From the NCBI GenBank assembly GCA_028356125.1, contig JAOMTZ010000005.1, forward strand, positions 1 through 64,000: a stretch of 64,000 nucleotides of DNA. Reading direction: 5' to 3'. The position numbers and the translations under genes were made by a program. The notes under the pieces were generated by a model. That model ran no database searches and was not told where the DNA came from. It saw nothing but the letters and a program-made list of their open reading frames with translations. Position 1 is the stretch's first letter. Each line of letters opens with the position of its first letter. The stretch comes from Candidatus Poseidoniaceae archaeon (lineage in GTDB: Archaea; Thermoplasmatota; Poseidoniia; Poseidoniales; Poseidoniaceae). Positions 8,768 to 17,169 of this stretch are shown piece by piece.

Positions 8768-9031
8768 TCACTCACTCCTGTTATTGCGGTATATTCTATC
8801 CTCGGAACGTTGCCGCATCAGCATTCCGACGATGATAGCATCACTGCTATCGATTTTGAATTCGATAGAATTCTTCCCAAGAATAACCTCACGATTATTC
8901 TCGAGCATTGTTATGGTTTCTCTGGTTTCGTCTACGACTAGACCATTGCGACCGATTAGAGCCGCATCTGGAGAAGATGTGACTATCATGTCACGTCCAA
9001 TCCAAGATTGATTCAGAACTGCGTTAACCAT
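8768..9031 (-). CDS. rnp1: RNase P protein component 1 (Rpp29/Pop4 homologue)
   Basis: Protein subunit of archaeal RNase P, which trims tRNA 5' leaders. The 87-residue product has the Sm-like Rpp29 fold signature: WIGRDMIVTSSPDAALIGRNGLVVDET followed by KNSIEFKIDSSDAIIVGMLMRQRSEDRIYR. The start is the ATG at 9031 with GGAGGTGCGATAAG upstream; a longer in-frame form would run into SUI1. This location between SUI1 and S17 is standard in archaea. Confidence 0.92.
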   Translation of the reverse strand: MVNAVLNQSWIGRDMIVTSSPDAALIGRNGLVVDETRETITMLENNREVILGKNSIEFKIDSSDAIIVGMLMRQRSEDRIYRNNRSE

Positions 9032-9032
9032 C

Positions 9033-9332
9033 TTATCGCACCTCCACATTGAATCCATTGTTTGAAAGAACAACTGCTGCCTTCTTCTTGTGATCTCCTT
9101 GAAGTTCAATCACACGGCCTTTCACAGTTCCGCCAGCAGCACATCTGTTCTTCAGAAGTTTAGCAAGTTGATTGATATCGATTGCAGAATCAACGATTCC
9201 TTCGACCTTTGTTACAATCTTGCCATAGCGGCGGCGGTCGGTGCTGATGGTAGCTTTTTGCTGTTCCTTAGCGATCTCTTGGCAGATGCATAATTCATCT
9301 GGGAGTCCACATACGTTACAGATTGCAGCCAT
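9033..9332 (-). CDS. sui1: Translation initiation factor SUI1/aIF1
   Basis: Start-codon fidelity factor. The C-terminal SUI1 fold is clear (RYGKIVTKVEGI, LAKLLKNRCAAGGTVKGRVIELQGDHKKKAAVVLSNNGF). The N-terminus has a small Cys cluster (CNVCGLPDELCIC) typical of archaeal aIF1 and able to bind zinc. The start is the ATG at 9332 with GGAGGTGAATGAGA upstream. Confidence 0.94.
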   Translation of the reverse strand: MAAICNVCGLPDELCICQEIAKEQQKATISTDRRRYGKIVTKVEGIVDSAIDINQLAKLLKNRCAAGGTVKGRVIELQGDHKKKAAVVLSNNGFNVEVR

Positions 9333-9368
9333 TCTCATTCACCTCCGTTCTCTTTTAATTTGATTATT

Positions 9369-9560
9369 TCACTCTGCCATCTTTGTCCTGATGCGCGCTA
9401 TTGAGCGGCGGCAGGCCTTGAAAGCACCCATGTTAGACGGGGTACCACCAAGTGATTGCTCTGCACGAAGTTGAAGAAGTTCTTCTTGCAACTCAGCAAG
9501 CCTATCGACTAAAGCATCAGAACTCATTGATGCGATTTCTCGGTTAGAAACGTGTGTCAC
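9369..9560 (-). CDS. rpl29: 50S ribosomal protein L29 (uL29)
   Basis: Small two-helix protein at the exit tunnel where SRP and chaperones dock. The pattern LVDRLAELQEELLQLRAEQSLGG then FKACRRSIARIRTKM is diagnostic. It starts with GTG at 9560, which overlaps the S3 stop codon (GTGA). Confidence 0.93.
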   Translation of the reverse strand: MTHVSNREIASMSSDALVDRLAELQEELLQLRAEQSLGGTPSNMGAFKACRRSIARIRTKMAE

Positions 9561-10228
9561 TCAGAACCCTCCTCTGCTTTTGGAGCATCTTCTGATGCTT
9601 CTGCATTCATTCTCAATTGCTCTTCAGAGTAAATTGTGATTTCGTGAGGTAGTTTGGTTCCTTTGCGCATGATTGCTACTGTCACACCGATTGTACCTAG
9701 TTTCTTGATACAAACTGAATATCCGACATCCATGTGTTGTAGAGCTGTTTCACCACAGTACTTGACGTGTCCACGAACGAACTTCTGAGTTCTGTTTCGG
9801 CTTCCAGTTAGTTTACCTGCAAGAGTGATGATTACACCACGTGCCCCTGCTTCCATGATATTCAGAGCTGCGGAGTGACCTGCACGGCGGTAGTACCATC
9901 CACGCTCCATTGCGCTTGCGATCTTTTCTGCCATAACTTGTGCATTCAATGCTGCATCTTCGACTTCGTCTACCTTCAGACGAGGATTCTCTAGACCAAA
10001 TCTCTCATCCAATTGCTTCTGAAGTTCGTTGATAATCTTACCTTTGCGACCAATAACCATACCAGGGCGTTCTGCCTTGACTGTTACTTCTGTACCAGTA
10101 GGTGTTCTACGGATTTCTAATCCGCCGAATCCTGCTTTCTTGGTGTTGTTCATCAAGAACTCTTTTACTAGGTGTCGCTCGACGTTACGGTCGATGATTT
10201 GCCTTAGTGTACTCTTATTGTTACTCAT
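9557..10228 (-). CDS. rps3: 30S ribosomal protein S3 (uS3)
   Basis: mRNA-entry-channel protein. The KH domain includes VKAERPGMVIGRKGKIINELQKQL (GxxG loop). The C-terminal domain shows GYSVCIKKLGTIGVTVAIM. It ends in an acidic tail (ASEDAPKAEEGSE) not usual in short archaeal S3. TGAGGTGAATT precedes the start ATG. Confidence 0.95.
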   Translation of the reverse strand: MSNNKSTLRQIIDRNVERHLVKEFLMNNTKKAGFGGLEIRRTPTGTEVTVKAERPGMVIGRKGKIINELQKQLDERFGLENPRLKVDEVEDAALNAQVMAEKIASAMERGWYYRRAGHSAALNIMEAGARGVIITLAGKLTGSRNRTQKFVRGHVKYCGETALQHMDVGYSVCIKKLGTIGVTVAIMRKGTKLPHEITIYSEEQLRMNAEASEDAPKAEEGSE

Positions 10229-10239
10229 GATAATTCACC

Positions 10240-10839
10240 TCAGAAGTCGTCCTCCAACTCGTCTTCAGCACCGCTGAAGTCTTCTAGGAATAGTTCGAGA
10301 TTTACTCGGTAGTGGTTCTTAGGAGATGCGCGTCCACGAGCACGTGGAGTCCATCCTCTCTTAATCTGCCCACGGTGCGCAGCACAATGGGTAATTACCA
10401 TCTCTTCAGGATCAATGTCTTCGTACTGGTGGCGTGCGTTTTCCATGCAACTTTCCAACAACTTGATCATTATTCTGCTAGCCTTAACCGGATAGCGCCC
10501 AGGACCGATTCCGCCTTTGCGGTGTCCGACCATTGAGGGACCAGATCGCTTGCGCTTCTTGTTTCCAGAACCTAGGCGGAACGGAACTGCAACTGCCTTC
10601 TTACGAATGTCAGGCCTGTCGCTGTCGATCTTCAGTACATTGTTTAGGAAAGTTACAGCATCCCCTGCTGTACGGTGCTTGATAGCACGTGCAATCTCGA
10701 AGAGGTGCTTTACGTGAACATCTGCGTTAACTGCACGAGCAGTCGCTAGGCGGCTTCCCTGAAGGAGCTGTGTGTAGCCCTTCTGAGGAAGTTCCTTACG
10801 CTTGGATCTGCGGTCCATTTCTGATTTCTTCCAACCCAT
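10240..10839 (-). CDS. rpl22: 50S ribosomal protein L22 (uL22)
   Basis: Exit-tunnel protein. It shows the archaeal/eukaryotic L22 (L17e) pattern KHLFEIARAIKHRTAGDAVTFL, RKGGIGPGRYPVKASRIMIKLL, and HCAAHRGQIKRGWTPRARGRASPKNHYRVNLELFLED. An acidic C-terminal tail (GAEDELEDDF) follows the core. The start is the ATG at 10839 after TGAGGTGATT. Confidence 0.95.
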   Translation of the reverse strand: MGWKKSEMDRRSKRKELPQKGYTQLLQGSRLATARAVNADVHVKHLFEIARAIKHRTAGDAVTFLNNVLKIDSDRPDIRKKAVAVPFRLGSGNKKRKRSGPSMVGHRKGGIGPGRYPVKASRIMIKLLESCMENARHQYEDIDPEEMVITHCAAHRGQIKRGWTPRARGRASPKNHYRVNLELFLEDFSGAEDELEDDF

Positions 10840-10849
10840 AATAATCACC

Positions 10850-11344
10850 TCACTTCAATGCCACGTGCGTAGAAGAGCGAGTCGCACCAACACCAGGTCC
10901 AGAATGCGTTACATTCTTTCGTGTTAGAGCGAACTCTCCTAGATAGTGACCTATCATCTCTGGCTTGACTTCTATTTCGACGAAGTTCTGTCCGTTGTGA
11001 ACAGCAATTCTCTTGCCGACGAATTCAGGCAGGATTGGGACATCACGGCGGTGCGTGCGTACAGTACGGCCGGTTGAGCGGCGCATACGGTTAATGAAGT
11101 GCTCATTTTCAGAAGATAGCCCACGAGCAATAGATCTGCGTGCACGGCTAGTTAGCAGTGTGATTACAGATGGTGCAGATGGGTCCTCTTCAGACGGCCA
11201 TAGTGGCATAGTCTTGAGTTCTTCAACTTGGAAACCACGGTATGTGAATTCTTTCTTCTTACGACCTGTTACAGTAGTGCGCTTCTTACGAGCCTTTCTT
11301 CTGCTCGCTTTAGGGGTCATAAAGGACTTCTTTTTCTTTGCCAT
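10850..11344 (-). CDS. rps19: 30S ribosomal protein S19 (uS19)
   Basis: Head protein of the small subunit. The core has FTYRGFQVEELKTMPL, RRSIARGLSSENEHFINRMRRS and the family signature HNGQNFVEIEVKPEMIGHYLGEFALTR. The first about 30 residues are strongly basic (KKKKSFMTPKASRRKARKKR), an extension typical of this lineage rather than of short bacterial S19. Confidence 0.95.
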   Translation of the reverse strand: MAKKKKSFMTPKASRRKARKKRTTVTGRKKKEFTYRGFQVEELKTMPLWPSEEDPSAPSVITLLTSRARRSIARGLSSENEHFINRMRRSTGRTVRTHRRDVPILPEFVGKRIAVHNGQNFVEIEVKPEMIGHYLGEFALTRKNVTHSGPGVGATRSSTHVALK

Positions 11345-11355
11345 AATAATTCACC

Positions 11356-12075
11356 TCAGACCTTCTTGCCGCGGCCTCTTCCTGTGCGGCTTGGAGCTAT
11401 GTTACCGACCTTAGCACCCGGAGGGGTACCACGAGCGACGGAGTTTGGACCGTGAACCGCTTGGTGGTTTCCTCCACCGTGCGGGTGATCTACTGGGTTC
11501 ATTGCAACTCCACTTACGTGAGGATACAACTTACCACGAGCCTTAGCCTTGTAGTGAGCAGCACCTGCAGTTCGCAGAGGCATTTCACCACGGCCGTGGC
11601 CAGCAAGAACGCCTATTGTTGCTCTACACAAACTAGGCATATCTTTTGAGACGCCAGATGGTAGTCTAACACGTACCTTTCCATTGTCAAGGTGTGCTTC
11701 AATAGTTGCAGAGTTACCTGCTGTTCTTGCAACCTTTCCTCCGTCACCAGGACGAAGTTCTAGATTGTTAATCGCTGTTCCTTCCGGAATATTTGCGATT
11801 GAAGTAATGTTACCTGGTCTTAGTGCGACATTGTCGCCTATTGCAACTGATGAACCGATTGCGATTCCTTCTGTTGCAACTACGAGGTTTGTCTGTCCGT
11901 CTGGTAGTTTCAAACGTGCCAGAGGTGCTGTGTGCACTGGACTGTGGACAAGTTCTGTGACTTCTCCAACAACATCCTTTACGCGTGGCATTGTGTTTGA
12001 ACCTGGGAACCTGTGGCTCGCCACGCGGTAGCGCGGTGAGCTTCCCTTTCGTTGTGAACGTGTACGCTTACCCAT
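11356..12075 (-). CDS. rpl2: 50S ribosomal protein L2 (uL2)
   Basis: Peptidyl-transferase-centre protein. The C-terminal signature with the essential histidine region is present (GVAMNPVDHPHGGGNHQAVHGPNSVARGTPPGAKVG), as are the OB-fold and SH3-like segments (ALRPGNITSIANIPEGTAINNLELRPGDGGKVARTAG). TGAGGTGATATC precedes the ATG. Confidence 0.96.
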   Translation of the reverse strand: MGKRTRSQRKGSSPRYRVASHRFPGSNTMPRVKDVVGEVTELVHSPVHTAPLARLKLPDGQTNLVVATEGIAIGSSVAIGDNVALRPGNITSIANIPEGTAINNLELRPGDGGKVARTAGNSATIEAHLDNGKVRVRLPSGVSKDMPSLCRATIGVLAGHGRGEMPLRTAGAAHYKAKARGKLYPHVSGVAMNPVDHPHGGGNHQAVHGPNSVARGTPPGAKVGNIAPSRTGRGRGKKV

Positions 12076-12087
12076 GATATCACCTCA

Positions 12088-12348
12088 TCAGAATGCGCCA
12101 AGTCGCATTGCAGCCTCATCTGCATGATAGCCATCTGCTAATCTAACGCTAGCTATCTTTCCGTTCTTGGTATTACGGACATTGACTTTAGCAACTTCAG
12201 CATCGAATAACTTCTCAACTGCTGCTGCTATTTCGGACTTCTTTGCACTTCGGCGGACAATGAACTCAAGGCGGTTGCCTCCAGTTCTTGCTTCCATAGC
12301 CTTTTCAGTGATCCAAGGCATCTTGATTATGTCATACGGATTTACCAT
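12088..12348 (-). CDS. rpl23: 50S ribosomal protein L23 (uL23)
   Basis: Exit-tunnel protein where SRP docks. The 86-residue product has the compact archaeal L23 pattern (IIKMPWITEKAMEA, RLEFIVRRSAKKSEIAAAVEKLFDAEVAKVNVRNTKNGKIASVRL). It lies between L4 and L2, as expected, with GGAGGTGTGATG just before its start. Confidence 0.95.
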   Translation of the reverse strand: MVNPYDIIKMPWITEKAMEARTGGNRLEFIVRRSAKKSEIAAAVEKLFDAEVAKVNVRNTKNGKIASVRLADGYHADEAAMRLGAF

Positions 12349-12361
12349 TCATCACACCTCC

Positions 12362-13231
12362 TCAGTTCAGTGCCTCCACTGCTGCCTTAGTAAAGACAGT
12401 TAGACGGCCGAGGTCGCCACCAGGGGCGAGATGCTCGGCTGATAGGTCCTTAGCGGCGACTACGTCAACGCCTGGGAGATTGCGGGCAGCCTTAGCAAGG
12501 CCGTCCTTGTTAGCAACAACTAGTAAGACACTCTTAGGTGTCTTGTGGACACGTCCACGCATTGTTGCTTTACCTGCTCTAATCTTTCGACCATTGCTTG
12601 CACGGCGAAGATCGTCTCCAAGGCCAAGAGCCTCAAAGATTGCACTGACCTTGCGAGTTCCACCAGATAGGTTGAATGCTTCAATGTCAATTTTCTTACC
12701 GTTTTCGGAATAGTCACCAAGAATGATTGGTAGAGTTGAGATTTCATCTGCGAAGCGGTGTCCACGATTGGATACCATTTCTATATCGGTAGTTGCAGCA
12801 AGTGCAGAGTTACGAGCTAGTCTTCTTTCGTTGCGGTTCAACTTACGAGACCAGTCTTTCTCGACCTTTGGTCCGTGAGCACGGCGACCACCTAGGGTGT
12901 GCGGGTTTTGTGCACCACGGCGCTGACCGGTTCTCCTCATAATTCTGGAGACACCACGGCCCTTACCCCACCATTCGACGGAGTGCTTCATACCAGCCAT
13001 GGGCTTACGCTTTCCAAGATGTGCGTTGGAACCGTATGCTTGCCTGCGGTTAGCACGAGCGCTTGCTACTGCCAACTTGACTAAATCTGAACGAATTGAA
13101 GTGCTGAAAGACTCAGGTAATGAGACCTTCTTGCCCATCTCCACATCTATTTCGTAGACTTCCTGAAGGCGTCCAGCATCGAGTTCGTCTTGCTCGACCT
13201 TGTTGATGATGTTGTGTACTGAAACCTTCAT
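12362..13231 (-). CDS. rpl4: 50S ribosomal protein L4 (uL4, L1e type)
   Basis: Large-subunit protein that in other organisms also represses its own operon. The archaeal form is shown by SDLVKLAVASARANRRQAYG, VEWWGKGRGVSRIMRRTGQRRGAQNPHTLGGRRAHGPK (the tunnel loop) and GGTRKVSAIFEALGLGDDL. The length of 289 is slightly above the archaeal norm. It begins two bases after the L3 stop. Confidence 0.95.
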   Translation of the reverse strand: MKVSVHNIINKVEQDELDAGRLQEVYEIDVEMGKKVSLPESFSTSIRSDLVKLAVASARANRRQAYGSNAHLGKRKPMAGMKHSVEWWGKGRGVSRIMRRTGQRRGAQNPHTLGGRRAHGPKVEKDWSRKLNRNERRLARNSALAATTDIEMVSNRGHRFADEISTLPIILGDYSENGKKIDIEAFNLSGGTRKVSAIFEALGLGDDLRRASNGRKIRAGKATMRGRVHKTPKSVLLVVANKDGLAKAARNLPGVDVVAAKDLSAEHLAPGGDLGRLTVFTKAAVEALN

Positions 13232-13233
13232 CT

Positions 13234-14262
13234 TCAGACCCCCTGCTTGCTAGCTGTGCTAACATAAGTTATCTCGAACGGATGTTCGGTCTTGTCAGAT
13301 CCACGAGTAGCGTCACGGAATCTAACCAAGCGCTTTGCAGGACCTGGTAGGCTTCCCTTTACTAGTACGTATTCGGAGTTTACTTCTCCATAGCGCAGGA
13401 ATCCTCCAGCTGGAGTGATTGCCTTGTCTTCTGCAGAAGCTATTGAAAGAATTCTCTTGTTGTATTCTGTACGCTGGTGGTAACCTGTTTGACCACCTTG
13501 ACGGATTGTCTTACGTACATATCCAGTACCGAAGTCACCCATGTTACCGTGTTGTCGGCGTTTCTTGGAGTTCTTGTGAGATTGCAGCTTACCACCGAAT
13601 CTCTTGATTACACCTTGCCATCCATATCCCTTGGTAACTCCGACTGCATCTACGAAGACGCCTTCAGTGAATACATCACCAATTGATAATTCTTGACCGA
13701 TGTTCTCCTTTGCCCATTCTAACTTAGCAGCGGAATCGCCACCAACTAGTCCGAGTTCCATGACTTCTGGAGTCTTGGAAGGAGTTCCTGTAATTGAATG
13801 CGGCTGAGTTGCAGCGATGATTCTAACTTCAACAAGGTCTGCTTTACCAAGCGCTTCGAAGTGCTTGTCAGTCTCGTGTGATTTTAGAGCATTCTTGTGA
13901 AGGCGGCGTTCTACTAGTTGTGGGAACGCTTCTGAAATTTGTTCTGAATCTACCCATGCTTCACCAGCGGCTTGCTTACCGTAAGGAGTCATTTTGTATC
14001 CTCGAACACCGAGTACTCTCATCTTAGGTACCTCGACAACGGTTACAGGAATTCTGATTTCCTGTCCCGCACTGTTCGATCTAGGGTTTAGATCACGAGC
14101 CATGATGTGGGTCATGCCAGCCTTCCAGCCGGCGAATCCCTGTACACGGACCTCGCTCGCATCGGTTTCTGGCCACGACTTGACGTGTCCAAAGTGGCGT
14201 GCTGACCGCTTACGCGGGCTAAACGCCATACTACCACGTCTTGGGTGACTTCTCTTTGCCAT
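13234..14262 (-). CDS. rpl3: 50S ribosomal protein L3 (uL3)
   Basis: First gene of the operon. The archaeal/eukaryotic L3 start is present (RRGSMAFSPRKRSARHFGHVKSWPE), then GFAGWKAGMTHIMARD, the signature DAVGVTKGYGWQGVIKRFGGK and GYVRKTIRQGGQTGYHQRTEYNKRIL. The length of 342 is normal for archaea. An SD-like AGGAGGCC lies upstream on the coding strand. Confidence 0.96.
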   Translation of the reverse strand: MAKRSHPRRGSMAFSPRKRSARHFGHVKSWPETDASEVRVQGFAGWKAGMTHIMARDLNPRSNSAGQEIRIPVTVVEVPKMRVLGVRGYKMTPYGKQAAGEAWVDSEQISEAFPQLVERRLHKNALKSHETDKHFEALGKADLVEVRIIAATQPHSITGTPSKTPEVMELGLVGGDSAAKLEWAKENIGQELSIGDVFTEGVFVDAVGVTKGYGWQGVIKRFGGKLQSHKNSKKRRQHGNMGDFGTGYVRKTIRQGGQTGYHQRTEYNKRILSIASAEDKAITPAGGFLRYGEVNSEYVLVKGSLPGPAKRLVRFRDATRGSDKTEHPFEITYVSTASKQGV

Positions 14263-14417
14263 TTTTTCGGCCTCCTATGTTTTCGATACTCCGCATTGGC
14301 CCCCCGATAAGGGGCGTACAGAGGCTCTTCCGGTTGGGGAACTGCCGTGACACTGGCTCTCAGTCCACGATTGGGACGGGGAGTGATGGGGTGCTGTGCA
14401 TTGCCCACTGTGTCTGG

Positions 14418-14462
14418 CTGCTCACCTTCTGAGCAGTCTCCCGACTTACCTCCCCTATATGA
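14418..14462 (-). promoter_or_regulatory. Probable promoter and leader hairpin of the L3-SecY operon
   Basis: Reading toward L3, a TATA-like CATATAGG lies at about 14455-14462 with a GGGGAGGT stretch next to it. About 25-30 bases downstream is a perfect 7-bp inverted repeat with a 5-base loop (CTGCTCA/TGAGCAG, 14418-14436). If this is the promoter, the transcript carries a leader of about 165 bases before the L3 ATG, room for feedback control as known for ribosomal operons. The remaining sequence to 14529 shows no gene. Confidence 0.45.
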
Positions 14463-14598
14463 GTGGTTCGGTTAAGAACGCTGTATAGGGCCGCTGGGCA
14501 CTGATGGTAATTGACAGTGTTCAAGCATTGTGGCTCGAACTGAAATTGAAGCACCACCCATGCAAATCCTCTTGAGCCACCGACGCACACTCTTGCTT

Positions 14599-17169
14599 AT
14601 GACCCCTGTGCTAACCCACCCTCGTCTCTGCGATGGTGTTGAAGCTAGGGCGTATCAATTAGCGGCTGCAAAACAAGCCATCTCAGGCTCTACACTACTC
14701 GTTATGCCGACTGGTTTGGGGAAAACCGCTGTCCAATGGATGGCTATGGCCGAAGCATTGGATGGTCCAGGTAAGATCGTCCTAGTAGCCCCAACCACAG
14801 GACTTGTAGCCCAGCAGGCCAAGATGGCAAGAGAGTTCGTCAATTGCGACAACGAACTTATCGTTACCCTTACTGGTCAAGACCGCCCTGCCAAAAGAGA
14901 AGTAATTTGGAAAGGTGCCAAGATAGTTATGGCCACCCCCCATGTAATTCGAAACGATGCTAGGAATGGAAGAATATTACTTTCTGAGATTGACTTACTA
15001 ATCGTAGATGAGGCACATCACGCAACAGGGTCTGATTCAATGGCACAGTTAGGCGACATGTATCTTGAATCATCATCGAAAGCCCTGGTTTTGGCTGCGA
15101 CTGCGTCTCCCGGTGTGAAAGCAGCGAAAGTGTTGGAAGTTATTCAGCGACTAGGAATTGAAAGATTACATGTCACAAAAAGAGAAGATGATTTAGTTCA
15201 ACCGTACATCACATCGATGGAAATTGAAAAACATGAATTGAATTTACCTGATAAGTTGTTAGAAATTATTCGCCCACTAAGAATTCTTGAGGCTGAAGAA
15301 GCAGAATTTCTAACTAGAGGAGGTTTTCTTGTCAAGGCAGGTAGGATCACGACTGCTGCTATCGAAGAGGCACATAGAAGAGCTAGTGCCGCTATTGGGC
15401 GTGGAGATGCTAGAGGATATGATGCTGCCAAAAGAATCGGCGATATTCGGAGATTACATCGTCTGCTAGATTTGCTAGACACTCAAGGCCTCAAGTGTGC
15501 AATAAAATATCTTGAAAGGGCTAAAATGGAGAAAGACCGCAAGACCAAGAGATTTCTATCATTATCCCCAGTTGCCGAACTTCTCAGAGAACAAAGAGAT
15601 AGCGAAGAACTTCATCCTAAACCGCAATTAGTACTTGATTTAGTAAACAAGGGGTTGGAGAATGGTGGCAAAGTGATAATTTTCACAGAGTATAGAGATA
15701 CCGTAGATAATCTACTGCAGATTCTGGATTCGGAGTCAGGCATCAAACCCGGTAGATTTGTTGGACAAACCACTAAAGGAAGTCAATTAGGAATGAAACA
15801 AAAAGAGCAGATTGCTCAACTGAACAGATTTAGAGATGGAGAAATCAATGTACTTGTAGCCACAAGCGTAGGTGAAGAAGGGCTAGATGTTCCAGCAGCA
15901 GATAGTGTGATTCTATACGAGCCGGTTCCGAGTGCCATTAGAGCCATTCAAAGACGTGGAAGAACTGCAAGACAGAAAGATGGTGATGTTCACATATTAT
16001 TGGCAAAGGGAACTAGAGATGAGTATGTCCAACAGGCATCATTGCGTCGTGAACAAATGATGTACAGAACTCTAGATTCACTACAGAAGCAATCTAGGTT
16101 ACCGAGAAGATCCCCTCCTAATTCTGATGTCTTAGCATCATTCACGATTGATGGAAGTAATGCTGAAGATTTCATTGAATCGGAAGAAAAGAGACTTTAC
16201 CGTAAAAAAGAAATTATTCAAGAAAAACCAAAAGAGAAAAAGAAGGTTGAAATACAGACTCAACAACCTCTGAATCGACCAAGAAATCAACGCTCTTTAG
16301 CAGATTTTGCTTCCTCAAATGAAGAAACTAAACCTGTTGATTGGTGGAAACCAGTATTGGATGGAACTGAAACACACACCAGAGAGAATGAGGCTAAAGT
16401 CGCAGCTGCTGCTCAGACTGAAGTTAATTCACTGAGTGTTGAAAGAGATTCTGAAACTATGATTACAATAGATCACAGAGAAGCGAATTCGACATTACCT
16501 GCGATGCTCAAACTTCATGGTCACCAAATAAGTCTGGAAAATCTGACTATAGGCGACATTAGAATTTCAGATCGGATATTGATTGAAAGAAAGAGCGCTA
16601 GAGACTTAGTAGATTCATTGATTGATGGAAGACTAATCCACCAAGCTAGAAGGTTACATAGTGCCGCACCCAGGCCATTATTGATTGTTGAATCAAATGA
16701 AACTCAAAGGGTTCACCCTAATGCAATCCATGGAGCAATGGCCTGGATAACATTAGATTTGGGATTACCAGTAATAATGACAGGTTCGCCTGAACAAACT
16801 GCAAGATTTGTTTCCATTGCAGCTAAAAGAGAGGCAAGAGTCCTAGATTTACTAATGGCTCATTCACGAAAAAGCCCAAAAGACGCAGAAAAGTCTGCAA
16901 TTAAAGCCGCATCTTCCGAGATCATGTCAATAATTAATGGAGATATAGAACACGGAGTTTTGTCCAAGAAATGGGATCAAGAAGTTCTGAAACAACGCAC
17001 TAGAATACTCGGCGAATTGCCGGGAATTGGGCCAAAAACCGCTGAAAGAATTATGCAAGCATCCAAGGACATAATGGGATTATGTGCGATGAGTGAGTAC
17101 GAACTGACTCAGATAGAGGGAGTGTCTTCGATTCAGGCGAAAGACCTGTTCAAATTCCTTCACGGTTAA
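14599..17169 (+). CDS. hef: Hef helicase-nuclease (FANCM/XPF-family fork repair enzyme)
   Basis: Archaeal Hef unwinds and cleaves stalled or branched replication forks. Counting from the earliest possible start (GTG 14530), Walker A PTGLGKT is near residue 60 and the DEAH box (IVDEAHH) near 160. A helical insert follows at about 200-350, then the second RecA domain with VATSVGEEGLDVPAADSVILYEPVPS and QRRGRTAR. An ERCC4 nuclease domain at about 645-775 has the catalytic GD-ERK-D array (IGDIRISDRILIERKSARDLVD), and a helix-hairpin-helix tail ends the protein (LPGIGPKTAERIM). The ATG at 14599 is favoured because Hef proteins normally begin just before the HPxx-EARxYQ motif. It converges on the HdrB-like gene with no gap. 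Confidence 0.93.
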   Translation: MTPVLTHPRLCDGVEARAYQLAAAKQAISGSTLLVMPTGLGKTAVQWMAMAEALDGPGKIVLVAPTTGLVAQQAKMAREFVNCDNELIVTLTGQDRPAKREVIWKGAKIVMATPHVIRNDARNGRILLSEIDLLIVDEAHHATGSDSMAQLGDMYLESSSKALVLAATASPGVKAAKVLEVIQRLGIERLHVTKREDDLVQPYITSMEIEKHELNLPDKLLEIIRPLRILEAEEAEFLTRGGFLVKAGRITTAAIEEAHRRASAAIGRGDARGYDAAKRIGDIRRLHRLLDLLDTQGLKCAIKYLERAKMEKDRKTKRFLSLSPVAELLREQRDSEELHPKPQLVLDLVNKGLENGGKVIIFTEYRDTVDNLLQILDSESGIKPGRFVGQTTKGSQLGMKQKEQIAQLNRFRDGEINVLVATSVGEEGLDVPAADSVILYEPVPSAIRAIQRRGRTARQKDGDVHILLAKGTRDEYVQQASLRREQMMYRTLDSLQKQSRLPRRSPPNSDVLASFTIDGSNAEDFIESEEKRLYRKKEIIQEKPKEKKKVEIQTQQPLNRPRNQRSLADFASSNEETKPVDWWKPVLDGTETHTRENEAKVAAAAQTEVNSLSVERDSETMITIDHREANSTLPAMLKLHGHQISLENLTIGDIRISDRILIERKSARDLVDSLIDGRLIHQARRLHSAAPRPLLIVESNETQRVHPNAIHGAMAWITLDLGLPVIMTGSPEQTARFVSIAAKREARVLDLLMAHSRKSPKDAEKSAIKAASSEIMSIINGDIEHGVLSKKWDQEVLKQRTRILGELPGIGPKTAERIMQASKDIMGLCAMSEYELTQIEGVSSIQAKDLFKFLHG

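Noticed and set aside
14112..14408. Minus-strand frame at the L3 start that would add a leader protein
   Set aside because: It overlaps the L3 coding start in another frame and has no conserved content; the leader is better read as untranslated.
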